Below are positions 44,491 through 52,981 of a stretch of DNA of 64,000 nucleotides, piece after piece (within the stretch, counting starts at the first letter, position 1; the number at the start of each line of letters is the position of its first letter). The DNA is from Chromatiaceae bacterium (GTDB lineage Bacteria > Pseudomonadota > Gammaproteobacteria > Chromatiales > Chromatiaceae): positions 558,001-622,000 of the forward strand of contig JADKCI010000005.1 in assembly GCA_016714645.1 (NCBI GenBank), written 5' to 3'. The notes beneath the pieces were generated by a model, which did not search any database, was not told the origin of the DNA, and worked only from the letters and a program-made list of their open reading frames with translations. The position numbers and the translations under genes were made by a program.

Positions 44491-45978
44491 ATGGAATTCA
44501 GCATCAAGAGTGGCGATCTGGCGGGGCGTACCAGCCCCTGTCTCATTCTCGGCGTCTTCGAACAGCGCCAGTTGGCGGCGCCCACCCGGCTCATTGACAC
44601 GGCCAGTCAGGGCCATCTGAGTCGTATCATCGACAAGGGGGACCTGGACGGCGAGGCCGGCCGGGCCCTGCTGCTGCATGAGGTGCCCGCCCTGGCCGCC
44701 GAGCGGGTTCTCCTGGTTGGTCTGGGTCCCCGGGAGAAATACGACCGCAAGACCTTCGGCAAGGTCATGGCCGCCGCCCTGGCCCGCCTCAAGGAGACCA
44801 GCGCCCCCGAGGCCCTCTGTGCCCTGCCCGCCCCCCCGGACCTCGACCTCTACCTCGCCATGCGAGATACCGTGACCACGGTCCTCGATAAGGAGTACCG
44901 CTACGAGCGCACCAAGAGCGAGAAGAAGCCGCCCAGCCCCCTCCAGCGGCTCCAGCTCTGGATCGCGGACCCGGCAGAGACGAGCCTGGCCAAGCAGGCC
45001 CTGCGCCATGGCCAGGCCATGGCCCGGGGCGTCGCCCTGGCCAAGGAGCTGGGGAACCTGCCCGGCAACATCTGCACCCCGACCTACCTGGCGGATCAGG
45101 CCGAGGCCATGGCCAAGGACTGCCCCGCCCTTAAAGTCACCATCCTGGAAGAGGCGGACATGGCCAAACTGGGCATGGGCGCCCTGCTTTCGGTCTCCCG
45201 GGGCAGCCGCCAGCCGGCCAAACTGATCGTCATGAACTACCGGGGCGGCAAGAAGGGCGCCAAGCCTCTGGTCCTGGTGGGCAAGGGTCTCACCTTCGAC
45301 GCCGGCGGCATCAGCCTCAAGCCGGGGGCGGACATGGACCAGATGAAGTACGACATGGGTGGCGGGGCCAGTGTCCTGGGCACGATGCGCGCGGCCCTGG
45401 AGTTAAAGCTGCCGCTGAACCTCATAGGTATGGTCCCGGCCTCCGAGAACCTGCCGGATGGCGACGCCAACAAACCCGGCGATATCGTCACCAGCCTCTC
45501 CGGCCAGACCATCGAGATCCTCAACACCGACGCCGAGGGCCGCCTCATCCTCTGCGACGCCCTCACCTATTGTGAACGCTTCCAGCCCGCCGCCGTCATC
45601 GACATCGCCACCCTCACCGGCGCCTGCGTCGTCGCCTTGGGCCACGTCGCCTCCGGCCTCTTCACGGCGGACGAGGGACTGGCCGGGGAGATCCTGGCCG
45701 CCGGCGAGAAGGTCTGGGACCGCGCCTGGCGGATGCCCCTCTGGGAAGACTATCAATCCCTCCTCGACAGCAACTTCGCCGATATGGCCAACATTGGTGG
45801 CCGCGAGGGCGGCGCCATTACCGCCGCCTGCTTCCTATCCCGCTACACCAAAAAGTACCCCTGGGCCCACCTGGACATCGCCGGCACCGCCTGGCTCAGT
45901 GGCAAGGAGAAGGGCGGTACGGGGCGGCCCGTGTCCCTGCTCGTCCAGTTTTTGCTCCAGCGCAGTGGCGAGCTATAA
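44491..45978 (+). CDS. pepA: Leucyl aminopeptidase (cytosol aminopeptidase)
   Basis: 495 residues, the family length. M17 metallo-aminopeptidase that removes N-terminal residues from peptides; in some bacteria it also binds DNA. Active-site segments are visible: GKGLTFDAGGISLKPGADM (metal ligands and Lys), YDMGGGASVLG, and the signature NTDAEGRLIL. Cytoplasmic. holC follows, as in many gammaproteobacteria; a GC-rich hairpin lies between them. valS, often next in the series, is not present. Confidence 0.97.
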   Translation: MEFSIKSGDLAGRTSPCLILGVFEQRQLAAPTRLIDTASQGHLSRIIDKGDLDGEAGRALLLHEVPALAAERVLLVGLGPREKYDRKTFGKVMAAALARLKETSAPEALCALPAPPDLDLYLAMRDTVTTVLDKEYRYERTKSEKKPPSPLQRLQLWIADPAETSLAKQALRHGQAMARGVALAKELGNLPGNICTPTYLADQAEAMAKDCPALKVTILEEADMAKLGMGALLSVSRGSRQPAKLIVMNYRGGKKGAKPLVLVGKGLTFDAGGISLKPGADMDQMKYDMGGGASVLGTMRAALELKLPLNLIGMVPASENLPDGDANKPGDIVTSLSGQTIEILNTDAEGRLILCDALTYCERFQPAAVIDIATLTGACVVALGHVASGLFTADEGLAGEILAAGEKVWDRAWRMPLWEDYQSLLDSNFADMANIGGREGGAITAACFLSRYTKKYPWAHLDIAGTAWLSGKEKGGTGRPVSLLVQFLLQRSGEL

Positions 45979-45986
45979 ACCCCACG

Positions 45987-46012
45987 CCCCGGCCGGAGTC
46001 ACCCGGCCGGGG
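45987..46012 (+). other. GC-rich 10-bp stem-loop between pepA and holC
   Basis: A perfect 10-base inverted repeat (CCCCGGCCGG and its complement) encloses a six-base loop, starting nine bases after pepA. There is no T-run, so it is not a classical terminator. It may modulate holC expression or protect the pepA 3' end. Confidence 0.6.
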
Positions 46013-46038
46013 CCCCTGTAACGCCGGAGCGCCAGACT

Positions 46039-46479
46039 TTGACCCGCATCGATTTCTACTCCCTGGAAGACGGCAGCCGCGGCGATCGCTTCCTGCTCAC
46101 CTGCCGCCTGGCCGAACGCATTTACCATAGCGGCCAGGAGGAACCCATCCGCATCCATATCCGGGTCACGGACCCCGGCCAGGCCGAGCACCTCGACCGC
46201 CTGCTCTGGACCTATGACGATCAGAGCTTCCTACCCCATGGCCGCATCGGCCAGACCGACCCGGAGTTGACACCCATCCTCATCGGCGACGAGCCCCTGG
46301 CCGGCCATGACCAGGTGTTGATCAACCTGGACCCCAGCATCCCGCCTGGCTTCGCTAGCTTTGAGCGTCTCTGCGAACCCCTGGACCCCAACGCCGCCAG
46401 CCGCGAGGCTGGCCGCGAGCGCTTCCGCTTCTACCGCGACCGGGGTTACGACTTACACCATCACAAGATCCGGCTCTGA
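46039..46479 (+). CDS. holC: DNA polymerase III chi subunit
   Basis: 146 residues from TTG 46039, the only start that gives the canonical TRIDFYSLEDG N-terminus; a GGAG lies about nine bases before. Chi links the clamp loader to single-strand-binding protein at the replication fork. The conserved LTCRLAERIYHSG and RLLWTYDDQSFLPHG segments are visible. Position after pepA matches the usual order. The C-terminus ends RGYDLHHHKIRL. Confidence 0.93.
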   Translation: MTRIDFYSLEDGSRGDRFLLTCRLAERIYHSGQEEPIRIHIRVTDPGQAEHLDRLLWTYDDQSFLPHGRIGQTDPELTPILIGDEPLAGHDQVLINLDPSIPPGFASFERLCEPLDPNAASREAGRERFRFYRDRGYDLHHHKIRL

Positions 46480-46854
46480 GGGTAAGCAACCTCCGAGTTC
46501 GTTCGAAGCCTGGACCCCATTGCCCTTAAAACCGGCGGCTCAGCCTGAAGCTATCGGGACTGGATGCCAAGAGAGAGCCTAACAACTGTTACCTTTCAGT
46601 AATAAATTCGTCATATCCGCGTCTTATGATGGGTCTAGGTCGGTGCGGGCGAACGACACTACCTTCGGGAAGTTCAAAGACGTGGCCAATAACAAAAATC
46701 ACAGGCCTGTCGAACTTCTCCAGAATTCCCAATTAAAAGCCACGGTATGATTTCCTGCCCTGGTTTTATGAAGGATTGATGCAAAATGACTCACTTTTGC
46801 ATCGGGCATACCGCGCAAGCGGCACTTCACATTCCAGCAATCATGAGAAACGAT
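46480..46854. other. 375-bp gene-free region with lower GC
   Basis: Noticeably richer in A and T than surrounding DNA (for example around 46590-46630 and 46720-46800). I see no convincing reading frame, RNA gene or terminator. It probably holds the promoter of the small secreted-protein gene. Confidence 0.4.
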
Positions 46855-47118
46855 ATGAAAAGTTCCATTTTTTGCGCCTTGCTTCTGATCTCCTCCGTTG
46901 CCATGGCCGCCGGGGATGAGGCCACCTTGAAACAACAGATGGCCAAGGAATGCGCCGCGGTTTTTGCCGCGGGTGGTCCCTGCGCCGATTTGGCAAAAGG
47001 CACCCGTAAATGCACACGCCAAAATGCTGACAAAGGCGGTCCTTCCTGTGTTGCCTTCGAAAAGGCCAACAAGGAATTTTTTGACGCCGGGATGAATGAC
47101 CCCATCATCAAGAAATAA
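46855..47118 (+). CDS. Small secreted protein with four cysteines
   Basis: 87 residues from ATG 46855 (an in-frame ATG at 46843 is an alternative). A clear signal peptide (SSIFCALLLISSVAMAAG) precedes a mature protein of about 68 residues with four cysteines in ECAAV, PCADL, KCTRQ and SCVAF, spaced so that two disulfides are possible. No known family recognised. Base composition is lower in GC than the neighbours, with more A/T-ending codons, suggesting transfer or a different age. Flanked by gene-poor DNA on both sides. Confidence 0.7.
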   Translation: MKSSIFCALLLISSVAMAAGDEATLKQQMAKECAAVFAAGGPCADLAKGTRKCTRQNADKGGPSCVAFEKANKEFFDAGMNDPIIKK

Positions 47119-47329
47119 CTACTTTCAAATCAGGCAGCCAGCGGGACCAGGGTGTGCGCATTCCCGAGCCCTGGATCTGGCCGGTTTCAACGCCTGCGTT
47201 TAGCGCAGGACTGGTTGGCGTCGTTGGGGATTAGACGCCAACGATTCCAGCCAGGCCCGCTGCGGATTTTGTTACCACCCCATCCGGACTACCCCGGGCG
47301 CCCTGAAATCGACGGCACCCTTTGCCCTG

Positions 47330-47346
47330 CGCATCATTATGGTGCA
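47330..47346. promoter_or_regulatory. Putative NtrC-binding site
   Basis: CGCATC-ATTAT-GGTGCA matches the enteric NtrC dyad TGCACC-N5-GGTGCA at 10 of 12 positions, with the right half perfect. It lies about 96 bp upstream of a sigma-54 promoter, the usual enhancer distance. Sequence match only; binding not shown. Confidence 0.5.
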
Positions 47347-47441
47347 TCCCAATCCGTCTGATGGCCGGAGGGATGTGGTAAGTCGCGCGTACCGGACACC
47401 CCGGTGCTTGATACACCCGCGGACCTGCCCAAGTACCGATC

Positions 47442-47457
47442 TGGCCCACGCTTTGCT
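47442..47457 (+). promoter_or_regulatory. Putative sigma-54 promoter upstream of the glutaminase relic
   Basis: TGGCCCACGCTTTGCT fits the minus-24/minus-12 consensus TGGCACGNNNNTTGCW with the invariant GG and GC at the required 12-base spacing. The predicted transcript would start near 47468, about 30 bases before ATG 47498. Confidence 0.65.
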
Positions 47458-47497
47458 AGATTATTTGACCTCTTGCTTCCCTTAGGCGTCCCTAAGC

Positions 47498-48151
47498 ATG
47501 GTGGTCAAGGCCCTCGTCGACTCCCCCATCCAAAAATACCTGGAGGCGCTGCACCGACGCGTCGCGGACCTGAGCGAGGGCGACCTCGCATCCTATATCC
47601 CCGAACTGACCAGTGCCGATCCCAGGTGGTTCGGCATAGCCATCGTGACGGTGGATGGTCATGTCTATCAGGTCGGCGACAGCCGCCAGACCTTCGCCAT
47701 ACAATCCGTCTCCAAGTCCTTCGTCTATGGGCTGGCGCTCGCCGATCTCGGGGTCGAGCGGGTCCTGGCCAAGGTGGGGATCGAACCCTCGGGCGAGGCC
47801 TTCAATTCGATCAGCCTGGAGCCTGGCACCGGGCGCCCCCTGAACCCCATGATCAACGCGGGTGCCATCGCCACCACGTGCATGATCGCCGGAGACAGCC
47901 CGGAGCAGCGGGAGCAGCGCATCCTGGAGATGTTCGCGCGCTATACCGGCCCCGCCATGACGATCGACGAGAAGGTTTACGCCTCCGAGGCGCGCGCATC
48001 AGGCCGCCGACCGACTGCTGCCGGCCCCCGGACAGCCGGCGCGGCGGCTCTCCACCCTGTCCCCGGGGATGTACTTCGGTGAGTTGCCCCTGGCCAGCGT
48101 TCAACCCCGCTGGCCGGAGTGCCACTGGCCACGCTGTTGGCGTTGCTGTAA
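47498..48151 (+). pseudogene. glsA: Truncated glutaminase with cyclic-nucleotide-binding-domain remnant
   Basis: The first ~165 residues are a good serine-dependent glutaminase, with the SxxK nucleophile in QSVSKSF and NPMINAGAIATTCM, converting glutamine to glutamate and ammonia. After EKVYASEARA homology stops. The next frame reads RRLSTLSPGMYFGELPLA, which looks like part of a cyclic-nucleotide-binding domain as found at the C-terminus of long bacterial glutaminases. The simplest reading is a large internal deletion plus frameshift in such a two- or three-domain protein. A last in-phase fragment may end at 48151. The first open frame alone stops at 48082. Upstream nitrogen-control signals are retained. 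Confidence 0.75.
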
Positions 48152-48219
48152 GCGGGCCCGGTGATGCCACCGACCAACAAGCTGGGCGGTTCCAATATCC
48201 CAACATTCAGGAGAAAGCT

Positions 48220-48432
48220 ATGTCTGACCGAGTTTATAAGCTGGTGGAGGTCGTCGGCACATCCAGCAATGGCACCGATGACGCCATTCGCAACGCCATC
48301 ACCACGGCTGGCAAAACCATCCGACACATCGACTGGTTCGAGGTCGTAAAGACCACGGGCCATTTACAGGACAGCAAGATTGCCCACTTCCAGGTCACCC
48401 TGAAGATCGGCTTCCGGCTCGAAAGCGACTGA
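48220..48432 (+). CDS. Dodecin flavin-binding protein
   Basis: 70 residues, typical size. Dodecins form hollow 12-mers that store and protect free flavins. The family pattern is visible: RVYKLVEVVGTSSNGTDDAI, ITTAGKTIRHIDWFEVV (Trp stacks on the flavin) and the C-terminal FQVTLKIGFRL. A strong AGGAG lies eight bases before ATG 48220. Longer in-frame readings upstream run through the glutaminase relic and are not real. Convergent with the FixJ-type regulator 21 bp downstream. Confidence 0.95.
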   Translation: MSDRVYKLVEVVGTSSNGTDDAIRNAITTAGKTIRHIDWFEVVKTTGHLQDSKIAHFQVTLKIGFRLESD

Positions 48433-48452
48433 CGATAGTCCCCTATGGGCAG

Positions 48453-49082
48453 TTAGGGCGTCGGGTTTTGGTCAGTAGCAAGGCAAACCGCGGCCATGCG
48501 GCAGAGCTCGGCGATGTTCTTTGCCTGCATTTTCTCGATGACGTGGGCGCGGTGATTCTCGACAGTGCGAAAGCTGATCCCCAGGTACCGAGCGGTCTCC
48601 TTGCTGGTCAGTCCCTTCGTAGCGAGCACCAGGATCTCGCGCTCCCGGGGGCTGAGTTGATCGAAATTCCCATGGATCAGGTGCGTTTCGGCTTGCTTAG
48701 CGCGACGCCGGCGATCTTCAAAAAGAGCGTTGCGCACATGAGCGATGAGGATTTCATTCGCCACCGGCTTTTCGAGGAAATCAATCGCTCCACCCTTGAT
48801 GGCACGCACGGACGTGGGGACGTCGCCGTACCCGGAAAGAAAGATGATGGGCAGGCTTAAGCCTTTCCGGCGGAGCGCCTTTTGCAGCTCGAGCCCGGTC
48901 ATTTCCGGCATACGTAAGTCAAGCACCAGACAACCGGGGTCCTCCGCGGCAAAGGCCTCCAGGAAGGCTAGAGCAGAGTTAAAGGCTCTAACCCGCAGAC
49001 CCGCTTGCGCCAGCAACAGCCCCAGAGACTCGCGTAAGGCTTCGTCGTCATCCACCAGGAAAACGGTTTGATCGTCGTTCAC
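48453..49082 (-). CDS. FixJ/LuxR-type response regulator
   Basis: 209 residues. Receiver with VFLVDDDEAL, phosphoacceptor Asp in LVLDLRMPEMTG and FLEKPV, then a LuxR helix-turn-helix (LSPREREILVLATKGLTSKET; RTVENHRAHVIEKM). Its start overlaps the stop of the kinase gene upstream by four bases (ATGA), so this is a coupled two-component pair. Similar in type to, but distinct from, the regulator at 37861. Confidence 0.94.
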   Translation of the reverse strand: MNDDQTVFLVDDDEALRESLGLLLAQAGLRVRAFNSALAFLEAFAAEDPGCLVLDLRMPEMTGLELQKALRRKGLSLPIIFLSGYGDVPTSVRAIKGGAIDFLEKPVANEILIAHVRNALFEDRRRRAKQAETHLIHGNFDQLSPREREILVLATKGLTSKETARYLGISFRTVENHRAHVIEKMQAKNIAELCRMAAVCLATDQNPTP

Positions 49083-50197
49083 TCAGATTCTCGGGTTTGG
49101 GTTAGGGGTAACGTGAAGTGGATGCTTGCCCCCTCGATCACGTCCGGGTCAACCCACAATTTACCGCCGTGGGCCTCAATAATATCACGGCTGATGGCAA
49201 GCCCCATGCCCAGGCCCGAGCCGTTGGCCATGGCAAGGATGTCGAATAGCTGTGTTTGCAACGCGGTTGACAAGCCCGGCCCCGTATCAACCACGCTAAC
49301 CTCGATCTCCCGGGGGCGCGGATCGACCCTGATGTCGATTTCACGTCGAGCGGGCTCGGCCGTGTCGATGGCCTGGATGCCATTGGCGACAAGATTCAAC
49401 AGAACCTGCGCGATCTGAACGGCATCCGCCACGACGACCGCGCCCGGGGCGGGAAGAAGGTAGCTAATCCGCACCGCCCGGTCGGCGGCAAACCCCTGGG
49501 CGAGTTCCATGGCACGGGCAACTACTTCGTCGATCGCAACGGGCCGCATCCGCATTTCCCGCCGCCGCAGGAACTCACGGAGGCGCTGCAAGATGGTCGC
49601 CGCGCGCTGGATCTGCTCCTCGACGCCATGAATAACCCGGGAAAGCTGCTCCGGGTCTGGCTCTGCCTGCCCCAGCAGTGAGACGGCCGTACCACTATAG
49701 AAGCCCGCCGCGCTCAAGGGTTGACTGAGTTCGTGGATCAAAGCGCTGGCGAGGATACCCACCGCGTTGAATCGTGCTGCCTGGGCCGCCTGACTTCGGG
49801 CCTGCTGCAGGGCCTGCTCGGCGAGCTTCCGCTCGGTGATGTCGAGATGCACGACCACGGCCCCGCCCGCGGCGTCATGGAGCGGAGCGGCTCTCAGCGC
49901 GAACCAGCGTTGGAAGTCTGGAGCATGACAAGGGTACTCGCGCACGAAGTCCGGTAAGTGCCCGGAGAGCAGCGCGACCAAGCCATCGGCGATCGCCCCC
50001 GCTTCCGCGGCGTCCTTCCCCTGCAGGCCCCGACAGGCGGCGACGTAGTTGAGTCCCAGGCCATCACTTAGCGCGGGGTTGCCCCCATTTTCCTTTGCAA
50101 ACCGGCGCCAAGCCTCGTTCACGGCGACGATATGCCCCGTGCGGTTGAGTACCACGACTTGGGCGGGCAGCGCGTCAAGGATGGCCTGCTGATCCAT
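49079..50197 (-). CDS. Soluble PAS-domain sensor histidine kinase
   Basis: About 372 residues from ATG 50197. No membrane helix, so a cytoplasmic sensor. One PAS domain (ALPAQVVVLNRTGHIVAVNE to LDITERK), a HisKA box with His in SALIHELSQPLSAAG, and an HATPase (NLVANGIQAI; DTGPGL; GLGMGLAIS). GGGAGG lies upstream at a slightly long spacing; the frame extends further but without domain content. Partner of the overlapping FixJ-type regulator. Divergent from the hybrid kinase; the 228-bp gap should contain both promoters. Confidence 0.9.
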   Translation of the reverse strand: MDQQAILDALPAQVVVLNRTGHIVAVNEAWRRFAKENGGNPALSDGLGLNYVAACRGLQGKDAAEAGAIADGLVALLSGHLPDFVREYPCHAPDFQRWFALRAAPLHDAAGGAVVVHLDITERKLAEQALQQARSQAAQAARFNAVGILASALIHELSQPLSAAGFYSGTAVSLLGQAEPDPEQLSRVIHGVEEQIQRAATILQRLREFLRRREMRMRPVAIDEVVARAMELAQGFAADRAVRISYLLPAPGAVVVADAVQIAQVLLNLVANGIQAIDTAEPARREIDIRVDPRPREIEVSVVDTGPGLSTALQTQLFDILAMANGSGLGMGLAISRDIIEAHGGKLWVDPDVIEGASIHFTLPLTQTRESE

Positions 50198-50425
50198 GGT
50201 CGAGGACCTCCCCAGCCCTGGCGGGGTAACGTGCGGTGGCGATCGGATATCTTGATCCGTGGCGATGACGGGTGGGACCCGCGCGGTCAGATATGCGTCA
50301 TAATCTAACCAATGATGCACCAGCACGCAAACCGCAGGGCTGGACGCGAGCCCCTGTCTCGCTCCCAGTCCTTGACAACCGCCGGTCGCGAATTGGGCCT
50401 TTGGCAAACCGATCCCGAGACAGCG

Positions 50426-52981
50426 ATGAAGCGCAAAACTGTAAAAGCGAACCACCACAGAGTGGCTGACAGCGACCCGAGGCCAGCGCACCCCGGTGCG
50501 GACGGCAGGTCACCGGAGAGCGCCGAGCACAGCGAACGCTGCGAACCTGGCTCGGGTAAAGGAATACGGGACCCTGGCATGGGTTCTGGCGATCCCTCTG
50601 GGCCTGTGGAGCGCAGGGTCGGTTGGGAATCGGAAATCAGTGACCGTCGGCAGGTTGTCGGGGAGCTGGCTCAAGCGCGCCGCCTCGCCGACCGGCGCGC
50701 GGCGGAACTGGAGGCGGTCTTGCATGCCGTGCCAGCGGCGGTGTGGATCGCCCACGACGCCGATTGCCGGCATATCTCCGGCAACCGGACCGCCGACGAC
50801 TGGCTGCGCCTGCCCAGTGGCGCGGAGGCGTCACTGACCGCTCGGGACGGGGAGCGGCCCACCCACTTTAAGGTCCAGCGGCACGGGCGCGACTTGCCTG
50901 GCGATGAGTTGCCGGTGCAGCAGGCGGCCCGGGGGCTCGAGGTACGGGATTTCGAGATGGAGATCGTGCTCGCTGACGGCAGAGTCCGCACCCTCTTTGG
51001 CAACGCCACCCCCTTGCGTGATGCCGAGGGTCGCCCCTGCGGGAGTGTCGCCGCCTTTGTCGACATCTCCGAGCGCAAACAGATGGAAGGGGCGTTGCGC
51101 CACCAAGTCCAACTCAAACACCACTACCTCGACACGGTACAGAGCATCATCGTGGCCTTGGATGCCGAGGGGCGGATCAGCATGATCAATCGTAAGGGTC
51201 GCGAAACCCTGGGTTACAGCGAGCCGGAGCTGCTGGGGCTCAACTGGTTCGAAAACTGCCTCCCGCGACCGGCGGCGATGGACGAGATCTACCCGGTTTT
51301 CCGTAGAATCATGGCCGGGGAGCTGGAGGCCGCCGAGTACCTCGAAAACCCGATCCAGTGCCGTGATGGGCGGCAGCGCCTGATCGCCTGGCACAACGCC
51401 AATCTCACCGATAACACCGGTCTGATCATCGGCACCCTCAGCTCCGGGGAGGACATCACGGAGCGCAAACGGGCCGAAGAGGCCCTGCGCGCCAGCGAGG
51501 CGAGCTTCCGCCAACTCGCCGACGCCATGCCGCAGTTGGTATGGACGGCCGACCCCGATGGCAACGTGAACTATCGCAACAACATCCGTTTCGCGGCCTA
51601 TGCCGCCGTGAACCAGACCACCGAGGGCCTGGTGAGTTGGTTACCCCTAATACACCCAGAAGATACCCAGCATACCCTGGAGGCTTGGCAGAGCGCGATT
51701 GCCAGCGGGAATTCCTATGCGTGCGAGCATCGGGTACACATGGCGGACGGCACGATGCGCTGGCATTTGAGCCGTGCCGAGCCGGTGCGGGATGAAGCGG
51801 GATCCATCGTCAAGTGGATTGGCACGACCACTGACATCCAGGATGTCAAGCAGGCCCAGGAAAAATTACGAGAGTCTGACCAGCGCAAGAACGAATTCCT
51901 GGCGACACTCGCCCACGAGTTACGCAACCCCCTCGCCCCCATCCGTCACGCGGCGGAGATCTTGCGGCTGCGGGCTCCGCCCGATCCGGCGCTGCAAGCG
52001 GCTCACGACATCATTGACCGCCAGATCCAGCACATGGTGCGGCTCATTGATGACCTCCTGGAGGCGAACCGCATCACGCGGGGGCAGCTTCGGTTGCAAC
52101 GCGAACGGGTGGAACTGGGGGTGCTCTTGGAGCAGGTATTGGCCATCTTCCGCCCCCAGGCCGAGCAGGCGGGCCTCACCCTCCGGGTAACCATGCCCTC
52201 GGCTCCCATCGCTCTCGATGCGGATCCGGTGCGTCTGGCACAGGTATTTCTGAATCTCCTTAACAATGCCTGCAAGTACACCGGACGGGGGGGGACGATC
52301 CACCTCGACGCCAGGTGTGACGGAGCAGCAGCGGTCGTGACGGTCGCTGACACCGGCATCGGCATCGCGGCGGAGCACCTGCCCCGGGTATTCGAGTTGT
52401 TTTTTCAGCTCGATGCCGGCTCGGGGCAATCCCAGGGTGGGTTAGGGATCGGGCTCGCCCTGGCGCGGGGCCTGGTCGAGCTACATGGCGGACACATTGA
52501 GGTAAGGAGCCCGGGCCCGGGCCAGGGCACCAAGTTTACCCTGCGGCTGCCAACCCTGGCCGCCCCCCCCGCCGGGCCGGTACTGGTCGCCGAAGAGCGC
52601 GACGCCTCGATACCCTTTGGGGCGGCCCGCATCCTTGTGGTGGATGACAATGCGGACGTCCTCGAATCCCTGGCCATGCTGCTCGAACTGACCGGCTATG
52701 CCGTGGCCAAGGCGCGCGATGGCCAGGAGGCGATCGAGATCGCCGAGTCTTTCCGACCCCATCTGGTCCTGCTCGATATCGGTCTGCCGAGGCTCGACGG
52801 CTATGGCGTCTGCCGGCACATTCGCGACCAACCCTGGGGAAAAGACATGCATATCACCGCCTTGACCGGGCAGGGACAGGATGACGCCCGCCGCCGGTCC
52901 CGCGAGTCCGGGTTCGATGGTCATTTAGTCAAGCCGGTCGACCCTGCCGACCTGCGGCAACTCCTGACGGAACTGCCCTGA
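50426..52981 (+). CDS. Hybrid sensor histidine kinase with several PAS domains and C-terminal receiver
   Basis: About 851 residues from ATG 50426; ATG 50312 would add 38 residues, and neither has a strong Shine-Dalgarno. No membrane helix. Three PAS domains (AVLHAVPAAVWIAHDAD; SIIVALDAEGRISMINRK; QLADAMPQLVWTADPDG), a HisKA with FLATLAHELRNPLAPI, an HATPase (NLLNNACKY; DTGIGI; GLGIGLALARG), then a receiver (RILVVDDNADV; LLDIGLPRLDG; HLVKPVD). It needs a downstream histidine-phosphotransfer partner or acts internally. Its 3' end overlaps the convergent STAS gene by 61 bp. Confidence 0.88.
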   Translation: MKRKTVKANHHRVADSDPRPAHPGADGRSPESAEHSERCEPGSGKGIRDPGMGSGDPSGPVERRVGWESEISDRRQVVGELAQARRLADRRAAELEAVLHAVPAAVWIAHDADCRHISGNRTADDWLRLPSGAEASLTARDGERPTHFKVQRHGRDLPGDELPVQQAARGLEVRDFEMEIVLADGRVRTLFGNATPLRDAEGRPCGSVAAFVDISERKQMEGALRHQVQLKHHYLDTVQSIIVALDAEGRISMINRKGRETLGYSEPELLGLNWFENCLPRPAAMDEIYPVFRRIMAGELEAAEYLENPIQCRDGRQRLIAWHNANLTDNTGLIIGTLSSGEDITERKRAEEALRASEASFRQLADAMPQLVWTADPDGNVNYRNNIRFAAYAAVNQTTEGLVSWLPLIHPEDTQHTLEAWQSAIASGNSYACEHRVHMADGTMRWHLSRAEPVRDEAGSIVKWIGTTTDIQDVKQAQEKLRESDQRKNEFLATLAHELRNPLAPIRHAAEILRLRAPPDPALQAAHDIIDRQIQHMVRLIDDLLEANRITRGQLRLQRERVELGVLLEQVLAIFRPQAEQAGLTLRVTMPSAPIALDADPVRLAQVFLNLLNNACKYTGRGGTIHLDARCDGAAAVVTVADTGIGIAAEHLPRVFELFFQLDAGSGQSQGGLGIGLALARGLVELHGGHIEVRSPGPGQGTKFTLRLPTLAAPPAGPVLVAEERDASIPFGAARILVVDDNADVLESLAMLLELTGYAVAKARDGQEAIEIAESFRPHLVLLDIGLPRLDGYGVCRHIRDQPWGKDMHITALTGQGQDDARRRSRESGFDGHLVKPVDPADLRQLLTELP

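Noticed and set aside
46480..46600. Possible tRNA suggested by a GTTCGAA-like T-loop
   Set aside because: No cloverleaf stems or anticodon arm could be paired around it.
47404..48219. N-terminal extension of the dodecin frame
   Set aside because: Reads through the glutaminase relic out of frame; dodecin has a strong ribosome-binding site at 48220 and the normal 70-residue length.
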